A program made the translations under genes and the position numbers. From positions 1 through 59,959 of the forward strand of contig JBKQIY010000023.1 in the NCBI GenBank assembly GCA_052148155.1: DNA of 59,959 bases, in the 5' to 3' direction. Position 1 is the stretch's first letter. Each line of letters opens with the position of its first letter. The DNA is from JBBQER01 sp052148155 (GTDB lineage Bacteria; Actinomycetota; Acidimicrobiia; IMCC26256; PALSA-610). The notes below the pieces were generated by a model. That model was not told the DNA's origin, searched no databases, and saw only the letters and a program-made list of their open reading frames with translations. This document shows, in pieces, positions 34,950 through 43,132 of this stretch.

Positions 34950-35000
34950 AAGGAAAAACCTCCGGAGGCAGCATCGATGCTGCGTGGCTGGAAGGGGGCA

Positions 35001-35033
35001 GGGTTAGCACTCAAGAACGCCGAGTGCTAACCC
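35001..35033 (-). promoter_or_regulatory. CIRCE 1 upstream of groEL
   Basis: Perfect TTAGCACTC-N9-GAGTGCTAA (35004-35030) with GGG/CCC flanks giving 12-base arms. It lies just downstream of the -10 box. Confidence 0.95.
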
Positions 35034-35062
35034 ATGTTGGCACTCTCGCCCTGAGAGTGCAA
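35034..35062 (-). promoter_or_regulatory. groEL promoter
   Basis: On the minus strand TTGCAC (35057-35062), a 17-base spacer and CAACAT (35034-35039). The -35 box lies inside the upstream CIRCE-like site, as in mycobacterial groE promoters. Confidence 0.75.
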
Positions 35063-35063
35063 G
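35037..35063 (-). promoter_or_regulatory. CIRCE 2, degenerate, upstream of groEL
   Basis: CTTGCACTC-N9-GAGTGCCAA on the minus strand: two mismatches in the left arm and one in the right compared with the CIRCE consensus, with the correct 9-base spacer. Confidence 0.75.
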
Positions 35064-35076
35064 CCGGGATGTGCGC

Positions 35077-35778
35077 TCAGGGCCGCGTCAGGAACGTTGC
35101 GGCCCAGTCGGCCGGCGCGATGCTCGTGGCATCACGCCGGCGGCCGAATTGGCGTCTCACCCATGCTGCGTAGCGGGCGAAGTCCGCCGGGGGAACCAGA
35201 GCCGGGGTTTGGCGGGTGATCACCAACACGGCGGCATCGACGTTCGGACGGGGCTGGAAGCTGGCTGCGGGGAGGCGCCGGCCCCGGCTGAACCGCCACC
35301 AGGGACCCCAGGTTGCGCCGACCACGTCGGCGGGCGCTCCCGCGCTCACCTGGGCTCGGTGGCGGGCGACCTGCCACTGGACGACGAGGTCGGCCCGGAC
35401 GAGGGCGCCGCCGGGGTCGTCGAGCAGCCGGCGCAGAATCGCGGCCGTCGCCGCAAATGGCGGGTTGGCGACCACCCGGTACGGGTTGCGGGGAAGCGGC
35501 ACCGCGCGGGCGTCGCAGCCGAGGACGGTCACGTTCGACACGTGCGCAAACCGCCGGGCCAGTCGTGTCGCGAGCGCGTCGTCGATCTCCACCGCGAGCA
35601 CGGCCGCGGCTCGTGCGGCCAGCGCGGCAGTGAGCACACCGGTCCCCGCGCCGAGATCGACGACACGGTCGTCGGGGCCGACGTCGGCATCGGCGACAAG
35701 TCGCGCCGCGAGTTGTGGGTTACCGAGGAAATGCTGACCGAGCCGGCCTGACCGACTGGTCGGCGAACGCCCGGGCAC
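35077..35778 (-). CDS. Erm-like rRNA adenine N6-methyltransferase
   Basis: 233 aa. SAM-dependent methyltransferase of the KsgA/Erm superfamily: LGQHFL at the start, VVDLGAGTGVLTAAL for SAM binding, VLGCDARAVPLP, catalytic VVANPPFAATAAILRRLL and SFQPRPNVDAAVLVI. The NPPF form, the ADLVVQWQVARHRA segment and the short C-terminal domain fit actinobacterial Erm proteins (23S A2058, macrolide-lincosamide resistance) better than KsgA, which is longer with NLPY. GTG start. It ends just upstream of the groEL promoter, same strand. Resistance is inference. Confidence 0.75.
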   Translation of the reverse strand: MPGRSPTSRSGRLGQHFLGNPQLAARLVADADVGPDDRVVDLGAGTGVLTAALAARAAAVLAVEIDDALATRLARRFAHVSNVTVLGCDARAVPLPRNPYRVVANPPFAATAAILRRLLDDPGGALVRADLVVQWQVARHRAQVSAGAPADVVGATWGPWWRFSRGRRLPAASFQPRPNVDAAVLVITRQTPALVPPADFARYAAWVRRQFGRRRDATSIAPADWAATFLTRP

Positions 35779-35851
35779 GAACCACCATGGCCATGAGTGC
35801 CTCCCGCGAATAGCTCAGCACACCCCACGGAACGCTGCCGGGCATTTTCTC

Positions 35852-35857
35852 TATCCT
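35852..35857 (+). promoter_or_regulatory. -10 box TATCCT for the DtxR-family gene
   Basis: Six bases before ATG 35864; leaderless spacing. Confidence 0.55.
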
Positions 35858-35863
35858 GAGTCC

Positions 35864-36523
35864 ATGGCCGAAATGCACGACACGACCGAGGAGTACCTCG
35901 AGTCGATCCTCGCGATCGAGGAAGAGGGCGTCGTGCCGATGCGGGCCCGTTTGGTCGAACGTCTCGGTCTTTCTGCCGCGGCTGTCTCCGAGACCATCGG
36001 CCGGCTGAGTGATCACGGCTACGTCGAACTGCACCGCGATCGCAGCCTGCACCTCACCGACAAGGGTCGGCGGCTCGCCACGACGGTTGTGCGCCGGCAC
36101 CGGCTCGCCGAACGTTTGCTCGTCGACGTGATCGGCCTCGAGTGGGAGAAGGTGCACCGAGAGGCCGACCGCTGGGAACATGCGATCTCGGCCGACGTCG
36201 AACAGAAGCTCGTCGAGCTGCTCGGCGATCCGGCCACCTGCCCGCACGGCAACCCGATCCCCGGATCGAAGCATCGCGCCAACGGCTCTCCGACCCTCGC
36301 GCTCGCGCGCAGCGCGCCGGGCCGGGTCGTGGTACGCCGCGTCAACGAACGACTCGAGATCGACGACGACGGAATCAAACTGCTCGCCGCGGCCGGCATG
36401 ATGCCGGGCTGCAAGGCCACGGTCGTCGAGAACATCGACGGATCGGTGACGCTCGACACCGAAACCGGTCAGCACACCCTGCCCCGCCGGGTCGCCGAAA
36501 ATCTGTACGTGTCGCTTCGCTGA
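35864..36523 (+). CDS. DtxR/MntR-family metalloregulator with manganese-type ligands
   Basis: 219 aa: winged HTH (ARLVERLGLSAAAVSETIGRL), dimerisation domain (HRLAERLLVDVIGLEWEKVH) and a C-terminal FeoA/SH3-like domain. Numbering matches DtxR residue for residue to at least 106. H79, E83, H98, E105 and H106 are conserved, but the iron-selective M10 and C102 are Glu and Asp, and residue 13 is Glu instead of Arg. That recreates the carboxylate-rich set of MntR (D8, E11, E99). The body is IdeR-like, so I infer a Mn-responsive regulator. No metal transporter is adjacent. Confidence 0.85.
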   Translation: MAEMHDTTEEYLESILAIEEEGVVPMRARLVERLGLSAAAVSETIGRLSDHGYVELHRDRSLHLTDKGRRLATTVVRRHRLAERLLVDVIGLEWEKVHREADRWEHAISADVEQKLVELLGDPATCPHGNPIPGSKHRANGSPTLALARSAPGRVVVRRVNERLEIDDDGIKLLAAAGMMPGCKATVVENIDGSVTLDTETGQHTLPRRVAENLYVSLR

Positions 36524-36624
36524 TCGTCACGCCCGCCGCGTCGACGCCTGCGACACCGACCGACCGCCCGAACCGGCCCGGTTGACGGTCGTCGTCGATC
36601 GGGCCGACGGATCTCGCTCTGGCC

Positions 36625-36900
36625 TTAGCCGCCAGCGACCGCGGGGATGATCGACACGACGGCTCCGTCGGAAAGCGGCGTGTCGACGCCCTGCATGAAG
36701 CGGATGTCCTCATCGGCGACAAACACGTTCACGAACCGTCGTAACTCGCCCTTTTCGTCGAACAGCCGCTCGGCGAAACCGGCGTGCTGTGCGTCGAGCA
36801 CTTTCAATGCCTCGCTGACGCTCGCGGCTTCGACCGCGACTTCCGAAGCACCTCCGGCCAGGCTGCGCAGTTGGGTGGGGATACGGATCGTCACTGCCAT
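36625..36900 (-). CDS. MoaD/ThiS-fold sulfur-carrier protein, CysO-like
   Basis: 91-aa ubiquitin-like protein ending in Gly-Gly (IPAVAGG), the tail that is adenylated and thiocarboxylated in CysO, ThiS and MoaD. RRFVNVFVADEDIRF and the PAVAGG end are close to mycobacterial CysO rather than to MoaD. It follows threonine synthase by 6 bases and shares its SAM-riboswitch leader. No Mec JAMM protease, CysM or MoeZ gene is in the window. Confidence 0.85.
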   Translation of the reverse strand: MAVTIRIPTQLRSLAGGASEVAVEAASVSEALKVLDAQHAGFAERLFDEKGELRRFVNVFVADEDIRFMQGVDTPLSDGAVVSIIPAVAGG

Positions 36901-36906
36901 GGCCGG

Positions 36907-38172
36907 TCAGGCCTCCTCGATGTCGAACGCGGCGTGGAACGCGTCGAGACTCGGCGCGATCGTGGCGCTGGGACCACTGGTGGGAGCGACCGCCTCAATC
37001 GTCTTCAGTCCGTGACCGGTGATGTAGACGACGACGCACTCGTCGGCGCGTATGACGCCGTCGGCCGCGAGGTTCTGCAACGTCGCGATCGTGACTCCGC
37101 CGGCGGTCTCGGCAAAGATGCCTTCGGTGCGGGCGAGGAGCTCCATCCCGGCGACGATCTCTCCGTCGCTCACCGCCGAGAATCCGCCGTTGCTGTTGCG
37201 GACCGCGTCGAGCGCGAAGTAGCCGTCGGCCGGGTTGCCGATCGCGAGCGACTTGGCGATGGTGTCGGGCCTCACCGGCCGGATCGTGTCGGACTGTTCG
37301 ATGAAGGCAGTCGCGATTGGTGAACAGCCCAGCGCCTGCGCGCCCGACATACGTACGTGCGGCTCGTCGTCGAGGAGACCGACGCGATGCAGCTCGCTGA
37401 ATCCCTTCTGAATTTTGGTGAGGAGCGAACCACTCGCCGCCGGTACCACGACGTGATCCGGCGCGCGCCAGCCGAGCTGCTCGGCGGTCTCGAAGGCGAG
37501 CGTCTTCGAACCCTCGGCGTAGAACGGCCGCATGTTGACGTTCACGAACGCCCATTCGTAGATGCCGGCAAGTTCCGCGCAGAGTCGGTTGACGTCGTCG
37601 TAGTTGCCTTCGATAGCGACGACGTGGCCACCGTAAACCGATGTGGTGACGATCTTGCCCTGCTCGAGGTTCGACGGGATGAACACGTAGCTGCGCAGGC
37701 CGGCGTGGGCCGCGTGCGCGGCGACGGAGTTGGCGAGGTTGCCGGTTGACGCGCACGCCGCGACCTTGAAGCCGAACTCGAGCGCCTTGCTCAACGCGAC
37801 GGAAACGACACGATCCTTGAAGGAGTTCGTCGGGTTGCGAGTGTCGTTCTTCAGCCAGACTTCACCGAGTCCGAGTTCGGCCGCGAGTCGGTCGGCACGC
37901 ACCAGGGGCGTGAACCCGGTGCCGAGATCAACCGACGGGTCGCACGTGACGGGCAGCAGGTCGGCATATCGCCACAGGCTCGCAGGGCCGGCCTCGATCT
38001 TGTCTCGGCTGGTCGCACGAGCGATGGCGTCGTAGTCGTAGGCGACTTCGAGAGGACCGAAGCACCATTCGCAGGTGTAGATCGGAGAAACCGGATATTC
38101 CCGGGCGCACTCTCGACAGCGCAGGCCGAGAACGTGGGTGTCGACGACAGGTGATTCTTTCACCAATGACAT
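36907..38172 (-). CDS. thrC: Threonine synthase-family PLP enzyme
   Basis: 421 aa, fold-type II PLP enzyme converting O-phosphohomoserine to threonine. An N-terminal zinc-ribbon-like set (C19, C22, C34, C37) is typical of the longer class found in archaea and actinobacteria. The PLP Lys is K119 in NPTNSFKDRVV; ASTGNLANSVAAHAA and PAASGSLLTK provide phosphate and substrate loops. ATG 38172 has a GAGGAG site. Unusually for thrC, a SAM riboswitch precedes it and a CysO-like carrier follows it, so a role in sulfur amino acid synthesis must be considered. Confidence 0.9.
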   Translation of the reverse strand: MSLVKESPVVDTHVLGLRCRECAREYPVSPIYTCEWCFGPLEVAYDYDAIARATSRDKIEAGPASLWRYADLLPVTCDPSVDLGTGFTPLVRADRLAAELGLGEVWLKNDTRNPTNSFKDRVVSVALSKALEFGFKVAACASTGNLANSVAAHAAHAGLRSYVFIPSNLEQGKIVTTSVYGGHVVAIEGNYDDVNRLCAELAGIYEWAFVNVNMRPFYAEGSKTLAFETAEQLGWRAPDHVVVPAASGSLLTKIQKGFSELHRVGLLDDEPHVRMSGAQALGCSPIATAFIEQSDTIRPVRPDTIAKSLAIGNPADGYFALDAVRNSNGGFSAVSDGEIVAGMELLARTEGIFAETAGGVTIATLQNLAADGVIRADECVVVYITGHGLKTIEAVAPTSGPSATIAPSLDAFHAAFDIEEA

Positions 38173-38214
38173 GAGTTGTCTCCTCGGTGGTTGCTCTCGA
38201 CGCGCTCTCGAGCA

Positions 38215-38349
38215 CCTCGAGCGGGAGACCGCTCTTCGGCAACTCATCGGTCAGGCATTGGCACCTCGCTCGAGTGGCCGGCGGTTCCGGTCGCTTCGTG
38301 CTGGTTGCCGCGGCGTCGTCGGGCCTGTCCCTCAGCCGCTCTTGATGAG
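38215..38349 (-). ncRNA. SAM riboswitch (SAM-IV-like) in the thrC-cysO leader
   Basis: On the minus strand P1 pairs CTCATC (38344-38349) with GATGAG (38243-38248). Between them are the SAM-I/IV core elements: AAGAGCGGCTGAGGGAC, AGGCCC, GCGGCAACC and GGTGCCAATGCC. Only five bases separate the last element from the closing P1 strand, so the P4 hairpin of SAM-I is absent. A GAGCGG/CCCGCTC stem follows P1, as in class IV. The start codon lies about 70 bases further on. Confidence 0.88.
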
Positions 38350-38364
38350 CGCGTATTGCCGGTC

Positions 38365-38370
38365 AGATTA
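38365..38370 (-). promoter_or_regulatory. -10 box TAATCT for the thrC-cysO transcript
   Basis: Lies 15 bases upstream of the riboswitch P1; a weak -35-like TGAACG is 18 bases further up. Confidence 0.5.
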
Positions 38371-38404
38371 GCAGGACACGGGCGGGACGTTCAGAACGTT
38401 CCCG

Positions 38405-38410
38405 TAGGCT
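38405..38410 (+). promoter_or_regulatory. -10 box TAGGCT for gpgS
   Basis: Six bases before GTG 38417; leaderless spacing. Confidence 0.55.
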
Positions 38411-38416
38411 GATGCC

Positions 38417-39313
38417 GTGAATCCGGCCGATCTCGTGGCGGCGAAGCGCACCCTCCGACACTCGATCTCGGTGTGCCTCCCCGCACGGAACGAGGCGCTG
38501 ACCGTCGGCGCGGTCGTGCGCGAGGTCCGCGAGCAGCTGATCGACTCGACCGGCCGATGGGGTGGCCTCGTCGACGAGGTCGTGGTCATCGACGACGACT
38601 CGACCGACCCGACCGCCGAGGTCGCCGCCGCCGCGGGAGCACGCGTCGTCCGCCAGGCCGACGTGTTGGCGGAGGCCGGACCCGGCTCAGGCAAGGGCAA
38701 CGTGCTGTGGAAATCGTTGCACGCCTGCATCGGCGATCTTTTGTGTTGGCTCGACGCCGATCTGCGCAACTTCCGGGCCGACACCGTCGCGGCGTTGCTC
38801 GAACCGCTCGTGAACGACGTCGACACCATGCTCGTGAAAGCGAGCTACACGCGTTCGTTCGAAGGTGCGCCCACCGGCGGCGGGCGGGTCACCGAGCTCG
38901 TCGCCCGCCCACTCGTCTCGTTGTTGTTCCCCAAGCTGGCCGACATCGTGCAACCCCTCGCCGGCGAGTACGCGGCGCGGCGCGAAGCCGTCGAGGTACT
39001 GCCGTTCGTGCAAGGTTGGGGTGTCGAGCTCGGATTGCTGGTCGACATCGTCGAACGCTTCGGCCGCGATTCGGTCGCCCAAGTCGATCTCGGCACACGC
39101 GTACACCGCAACCGTCCGGTCGACGAACTCGCCGCGCAGTCGCTCGCGATTCTCGCGACCGCGTTGCGACGCGCCGGGCTAATGCAGTTCGACGGTCCGA
39201 CCCTCGAGCTGCTCCGCGCCGATCTCGAAGGCAACATCGACGCCGAACTCGTCGAGATCCGCGAACGTCCGCCCATGACGACGATCCCCGCCTATCGCAT
39301 CCGGCACTGCTAA
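38417..39313 (+). CDS. gpgS: Glucosyl-3-phosphoglycerate synthase (GpgS)
   Basis: GT81 glycosyltransferase joining glucose from an NDP-glucose to 3-phosphoglycerate, the first step to glucosylglycerate or to methylglucose lipopolysaccharides. 298 aa. SVCLPARNEALTVGAVV, VIDDDSTDPTAEV, GSGKGNVLWKSL, the metal motif DADLRNF, PTGGGRVTELVARPL and QPLAGEYAARREA are all as in mycobacterial GpgS. The first gene of the osmolyte block; no GpgP phosphatase homologue is next to it. Confidence 0.92.
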   Translation: MNPADLVAAKRTLRHSISVCLPARNEALTVGAVVREVREQLIDSTGRWGGLVDEVVVIDDDSTDPTAEVAAAAGARVVRQADVLAEAGPGSGKGNVLWKSLHACIGDLLCWLDADLRNFRADTVAALLEPLVNDVDTMLVKASYTRSFEGAPTGGGRVTELVARPLVSLLFPKLADIVQPLAGEYAARREAVEVLPFVQGWGVELGLLVDIVERFGRDSVAQVDLGTRVHRNRPVDELAAQSLAILATALRRAGLMQFDGPTLELLRADLEGNIDAELVEIRERPPMTTIPAYRIRHC

Positions 39314-39364
39314 CGATCCGGCGCGGACATCCGTGGCCCGACCGTTCCTGTTCACGCCACATCT

Positions 39365-39396
39365 TGTCGGGCGCCGTTCGTGTCGGGCGCCGTTCG
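39365..39396. repeat. Two tandem copies of a 16-base unit
   Basis: TGTCGGGCGCCGTTCG occurs twice head to tail between the convergent gpgS and glycerate kinase genes. The unit contains the GGCGCC palindrome. Confidence 0.85.
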
Positions 39397-39407
39397 TGCC
39401 TGCACCG

Positions 39408-40457
39408 TTATTGCAGGGCGGCGCGACCGGCTTCGACCGCGGCCTCTTCGACGAGGAGCGCGGCTCGCGTGTATGCCTCGCCGGCCTGCCAGACGCGGTC
39501 GGTGAGGGCGAAGACGTCGGCACGCTCGGCGAGCGCGGTTCGGGCCTCGTCGGTCACTTGTCCGGCGATCACCGCGACACGCGGAACCGCCAAGTCTGCG
39601 CTCCATGCGAGCACACCGCCGACGACCTTGCCTTCGAGGCTCGACAGGTCGAGCTTGCCCTCGCCGGTCACGACGACGGCGGCCCCCTCGAACATGTGCT
39701 CGAGCCCGACGGCTTCGGCGACCGCTTCGAAACCGGGTACGAGCTGCGCGCCGATCGCGGCCAGACCACCCGCGAGGCCGCCCGCCGCGCCCGCACCCGT
39801 GATCGCGGTCACGTCGACTCCAGTTCGGGTGCGGTACTGGTCGGCGATGAGCGCGAGCCTCCGTGCCAACAGCGCGACCTGCGCGTCGGACGCACCCTTT
39901 TGGGGGCCGTAGCGACGCGCCGCGTCGAGAAAAGATGTCTCCACGTCACACGCGACGGTGATTTCCATTCCTTGCAACGACCAGCCCATCGCCTCGACGG
40001 CCGCGAGGCCGCCATCGGTTGTGGCACTTCCGCCGACCGCGACCAACACTTGGCGGAAGCCCTCACGACGCGCGACCGAGATCAGCTCACCGGTGCCCCG
40101 CGTGCTCGCGCGCAGCGGATCGTTCCGACCCGATACCAACGCGAGCCCGCTGGCGCGCGCCATCTCGATGACCGCGACCCCGGACGGCAACACACCCCAT
40201 TCGGCATCGACCCGCTCGCCGAGCGGGCCTGTGACCCGCGCGACACGTCGGGATCCGCCCATCGCCGAAAGCAAGGTGTTGAGCGTGCCTTCGCCGCCAT
40301 CGGCGAGGGGCGCTTCCACCACATCGTCGAATCCGGCACGGTGTAGCCCAGCCGCCATCGCGGCGGCGGCTTCGTCGGCCCGCAGCGTTCCCCTGAACTT
40401 GTCCGGACAGGCAACAGCACGGAGAGACGACGCAGGGAGAGTCGGAGGCTGCGACAC
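39408..40457 (-). CDS. Glycerate kinase (GK-I family)
   Basis: 349 aa. N-terminal CPDKFRGTLRADEAAAAM, then PLADGGEGTLNTLL, VAVGGSATTDGGLAAVEAMG, TGAGAAGGLAGGL and VTGEGKLDLSSLEGKV are diagnostic. Phosphorylates D-glycerate to 2-phosphoglycerate. The GTG start at 40457 is favoured by the position of the first strand. Located between gpgS and treT; it may recycle glycerate released from glucosylglycerate, an inference from context. Confidence 0.9.
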   Translation of the reverse strand: MSQPPTLPASSLRAVACPDKFRGTLRADEAAAAMAAGLHRAGFDDVVEAPLADGGEGTLNTLLSAMGGSRRVARVTGPLGERVDAEWGVLPSGVAVIEMARASGLALVSGRNDPLRASTRGTGELISVARREGFRQVLVAVGGSATTDGGLAAVEAMGWSLQGMEITVACDVETSFLDAARRYGPQKGASDAQVALLARRLALIADQYRTRTGVDVTAITGAGAAGGLAGGLAAIGAQLVPGFEAVAEAVGLEHMFEGAAVVVTGEGKLDLSSLEGKVVGGVLAWSADLAVPRVAVIAGQVTDEARTALAERADVFALTDRVWQAGEAYTRAALLVEEAAVEAGRAALQ

Positions 40458-40463
40458 GTGACA

Positions 40464-40469
40464 TAGATT
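40464..40469 (+). promoter_or_regulatory. -10 box TAGATT upstream of treT
   Basis: Predicts a start near 40476, which excludes the in-frame TTG at 40468 and supports TTG 40507, preceded by the AGGAG site at 40497-40501. Confidence 0.45.
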
Positions 40470-40506
40470 GACCGCTTCCCCGCCAGTTGTCGCCTCAGGA
40501 GATCCC

Positions 40507-41754
40507 TTGCTCGAACGGGTGCCGTTACTCGACAAACATCTCGGCGACTACGAAGACGCCGTCGAGCCCGGCACACTCGAGCGGATCCGGGAACTGGCCG
40601 AACCGCTGCGCGGGGCGCGCGTCCTGCACGTCAACGCAACGGCGTACGGCGGCGGCGTCGCCGAACTGCTCGCGACCCATGTCGCCTTGCTACGCGATCT
40701 GGGCATCGCCGCCGAGTGGCAGGTGATGCACGGCAGCGACGAGTTTTTCAGCGTCACCAAACATGTCCACAACGCCTTGCAGGGCGCTGACGTGGACTGG
40801 AACGGTCAGATGGAACGCGTCTACCTCGAGCGGGTCCTCGACAACGCGTTGCAGCTCGAAGGCGAATGGGATTACGTGGTCATGCACGACCCGCAGCCAG
40901 CCGCGATGCTCGAATACGCACGGAACGCCGGTGTCGCGCACGAGAACACGAAGTGGATCTGGCGTTGCCACATCGACCTCACCGACGCGAACCCGAACGT
41001 GTGGAAATTCTTCCAAGGATTCGTCGAGCAGTACGACGCGACCGTGTGGACGATGCCCGAGTTCGTACCTCCCGGGATGCCACGCGACCGCGCCGTGTTC
41101 GCACCGCCGTGCATCGATCCCCTCTCGGTCAAGAATCTCGAAATGCCGAGACCGTTCGTCGAGGAGATCGTCCGCCAATACAGCGTCCGGGCTTCCGATC
41201 CGCTTGTCGTGCAGGTCAGCCGGTTCGATCCCTGGAAAGATCCGGTGGGCGTGATCGCGGCATTCCGTATCGTGCGGGAAGAATTCCCGACCGCGCAGCT
41301 CGTGCTCGCCGGCTCGATGGCGACCGACGACCCCGAAGGCTTCCGCTACTGGGAACTTGCCGACACGGCCCGGGCCGGTGATCCCGGCATCCATCTCGTG
41401 TCGAACATCCAGCAGGTCGGCGCGGTGCAGATCAACGCATTTCAGCGCGCGGCCGACGTCGTGATGCAGAAGTCGCTGCGAGAAGGTTTCGGACTTACCG
41501 TCAGCGAAGCGTTGTGGAAAGGCCGACCGGTCGTCGGCGGGCGTTGCGGCGGCATCACCATGCAGATTCGCGACGGAGAGAACGGCTATCTCGTCGATTC
41601 TGTCGAGAGCGCGGCGGCGCGCACGGCCGAATTGCTCCGCAACCCGGTGCGTGCCGACGAGATGGGCGAAGCCGGCCGAGATCATGTTCGTCGCAACTTC
41701 TTGTCGACACGTGAACTCGAAGACTGGCTGCGACTTTTCCGAGATCTCGGGTAG
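40507..41754 (+). CDS. Trehalose synthase TreT-like GT4 glycosyltransferase
   Basis: 415 aa. N-terminal VLHVNATAYGGGVAELLATHVALL, IWRCHIDLTDANPNVW, VVQVSRFDPWKDPVG and the nucleotide-sugar EX7E loop EGFGLTVSEALWKGRPVVGG match TreT, which makes trehalose in one step from ADP/UDP-glucose and glucose. Start TTG 40507 is chosen for the AGGAG ribosome-binding site 5 bases upstream. The GT20 gene follows after 6 bases. Confidence 0.85.
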   Translation: MLERVPLLDKHLGDYEDAVEPGTLERIRELAEPLRGARVLHVNATAYGGGVAELLATHVALLRDLGIAAEWQVMHGSDEFFSVTKHVHNALQGADVDWNGQMERVYLERVLDNALQLEGEWDYVVMHDPQPAAMLEYARNAGVAHENTKWIWRCHIDLTDANPNVWKFFQGFVEQYDATVWTMPEFVPPGMPRDRAVFAPPCIDPLSVKNLEMPRPFVEEIVRQYSVRASDPLVVQVSRFDPWKDPVGVIAAFRIVREEFPTAQLVLAGSMATDDPEGFRYWELADTARAGDPGIHLVSNIQQVGAVQINAFQRAADVVMQKSLREGFGLTVSEALWKGRPVVGGRCGGITMQIRDGENGYLVDSVESAAARTAELLRNPVRADEMGEAGRDHVRRNFLSTRELEDWLRLFRDLG

Positions 41755-41760
41755 CGGCGC

Positions 41761-43131
41761 ATGATCGTCGTCTCGCACCGCGGGCCGTACCGGTTCGAAG
41801 CGAACGGCGACGGAAGCTACGCGTCGGAACGTGGTGCGGGCGGCGTCGCCAGCGCGCTCGGCGCGGTGGTGGAAAAGAGCGAACGCGACGCGACATGGAT
41901 CGCGGCCGCGCTGTCGGACGCTGACCGCTCGGCGGCCGAGTCGGGCTCGCTCGACGATCTCGACATCGATTTGCGGCTCGTCGCGCTCGATCCCGAGTTG
42001 CACACCATGCACTACGACGTCGTGTCGAACAGTGTGCTGTGGTTCTTGTTCCACGATCTGTTCGATCGCATCCGCCGTCCACGCTTCGACCACCGCTTCC
42101 GCGAGGCCTGGGAGGCCTACCGCGCGGTGAACGCCGCCTTCGCCGACGCGACCGCGCAAGCCGCAGTCGAAGGTGACGTCGTGCTCGTGAACGACTATCA
42201 GCTGTCGCTCGTCGGCGCTCGTCTACGCGAGCTCCGACCGGACCTGCGGATCGTTCATTTCACTCACACGCCGTTCTGCGGTCCTGACGACATGCGTGTG
42301 CTTCCGACGTATGCGGCGCAAGATCTGTGCTCGGCCCTCGCCTGCAACCAGGCCGGCTTCCATACCGCACGATGGTCTCGTGCGTACCACCAGTCAGCGC
42401 GCGACGTGCTCGGCCGGCGCGCGACGATCGCACCGACATTTTCGGCCAGCCTCGGCATCGATGTCGGCGCCCTCGACCGCGTCGCCGGCGGCGTCGAGGC
42501 GCGCGCCGCGTCAAACGCCCTCGACGACGCGGTGGGTGATCGCCTCGTCGTCGCGCGCAGCGACCGGATCGAACCTTCGAAGAACATCGTGCGCGGCTTC
42601 CTCGCCTACGACCGGCTGCTGGAGGCACGACCTGGGCTGCGGGGCCGGGTGGTGTTCGTCGCGATGCTGTACCCGTCGCGCCAGACACTCCCGGAGTACC
42701 TCGCCTACGCCAGCGAGATCGAACAGGTCGTGAGTCGCGTCAACGAACGTTGGGCCACACGAGATTGGCTGCCCATCATCCTCGACGAACGTGACGACTT
42801 CCCCCGCTCGATCGCCGCGATGCAGCGCTACGACGTACTGGTCGTAAATCCGATCAAGGACGGGCTCAACTTGGTGGCCAAGGAAGGCCCGGCCGTCAAT
42901 CGTCGCGACGGCCTGCTCTGCCTTTCGCGCGAGGCGGGCGCGTTCGACGAGCTCCACACGGCCGCGATCCCGATTCATCCCTATGACCTCGACGACGCGG
43001 CGAGCGCACTCGACCGCGCACTCGCGACCCCTCTCGACGAGCGCGCCGCGATCGCCACGCGGTTGCGGACACTCGCGACCGCGCGTACACCGGCCGACTG
43101 GATCGCCGATCTCGTCGCGCACGCCACCTGA
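41761..43131 (+). CDS. GT20 trehalose-6-phosphate synthase-like protein
   Basis: 456 aa. GT20 landmarks are VNDYQLSLVGARLREL, HFTHTPFCGPDD, the phosphate-binding Arg and Lys in DRIEPSKN (R262/K267 equivalents of OtsA), and DGLNLVAKEGPAVN. The N-terminal loop SHRGPYRF...RGAGGVASAL departs from the OtsA SNRLP form, so the acceptor may not be glucose-6-phosphate; glucosylglycerol-phosphate synthases also belong here. Same transcript as treT; convergent with otsB with a one-base gap between stops. Confidence 0.82.
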   Translation: MIVVSHRGPYRFEANGDGSYASERGAGGVASALGAVVEKSERDATWIAAALSDADRSAAESGSLDDLDIDLRLVALDPELHTMHYDVVSNSVLWFLFHDLFDRIRRPRFDHRFREAWEAYRAVNAAFADATAQAAVEGDVVLVNDYQLSLVGARLRELRPDLRIVHFTHTPFCGPDDMRVLPTYAAQDLCSALACNQAGFHTARWSRAYHQSARDVLGRRATIAPTFSASLGIDVGALDRVAGGVEARAASNALDDAVGDRLVVARSDRIEPSKNIVRGFLAYDRLLEARPGLRGRVVFVAMLYPSRQTLPEYLAYASEIEQVVSRVNERWATRDWLPIILDERDDFPRSIAAMQRYDVLVVNPIKDGLNLVAKEGPAVNRRDGLLCLSREAGAFDELHTAAIPIHPYDLDDAASALDRALATPLDERAAIATRLRTLATARTPADWIADLVAHAT

Positions 43132-43132
43132 A

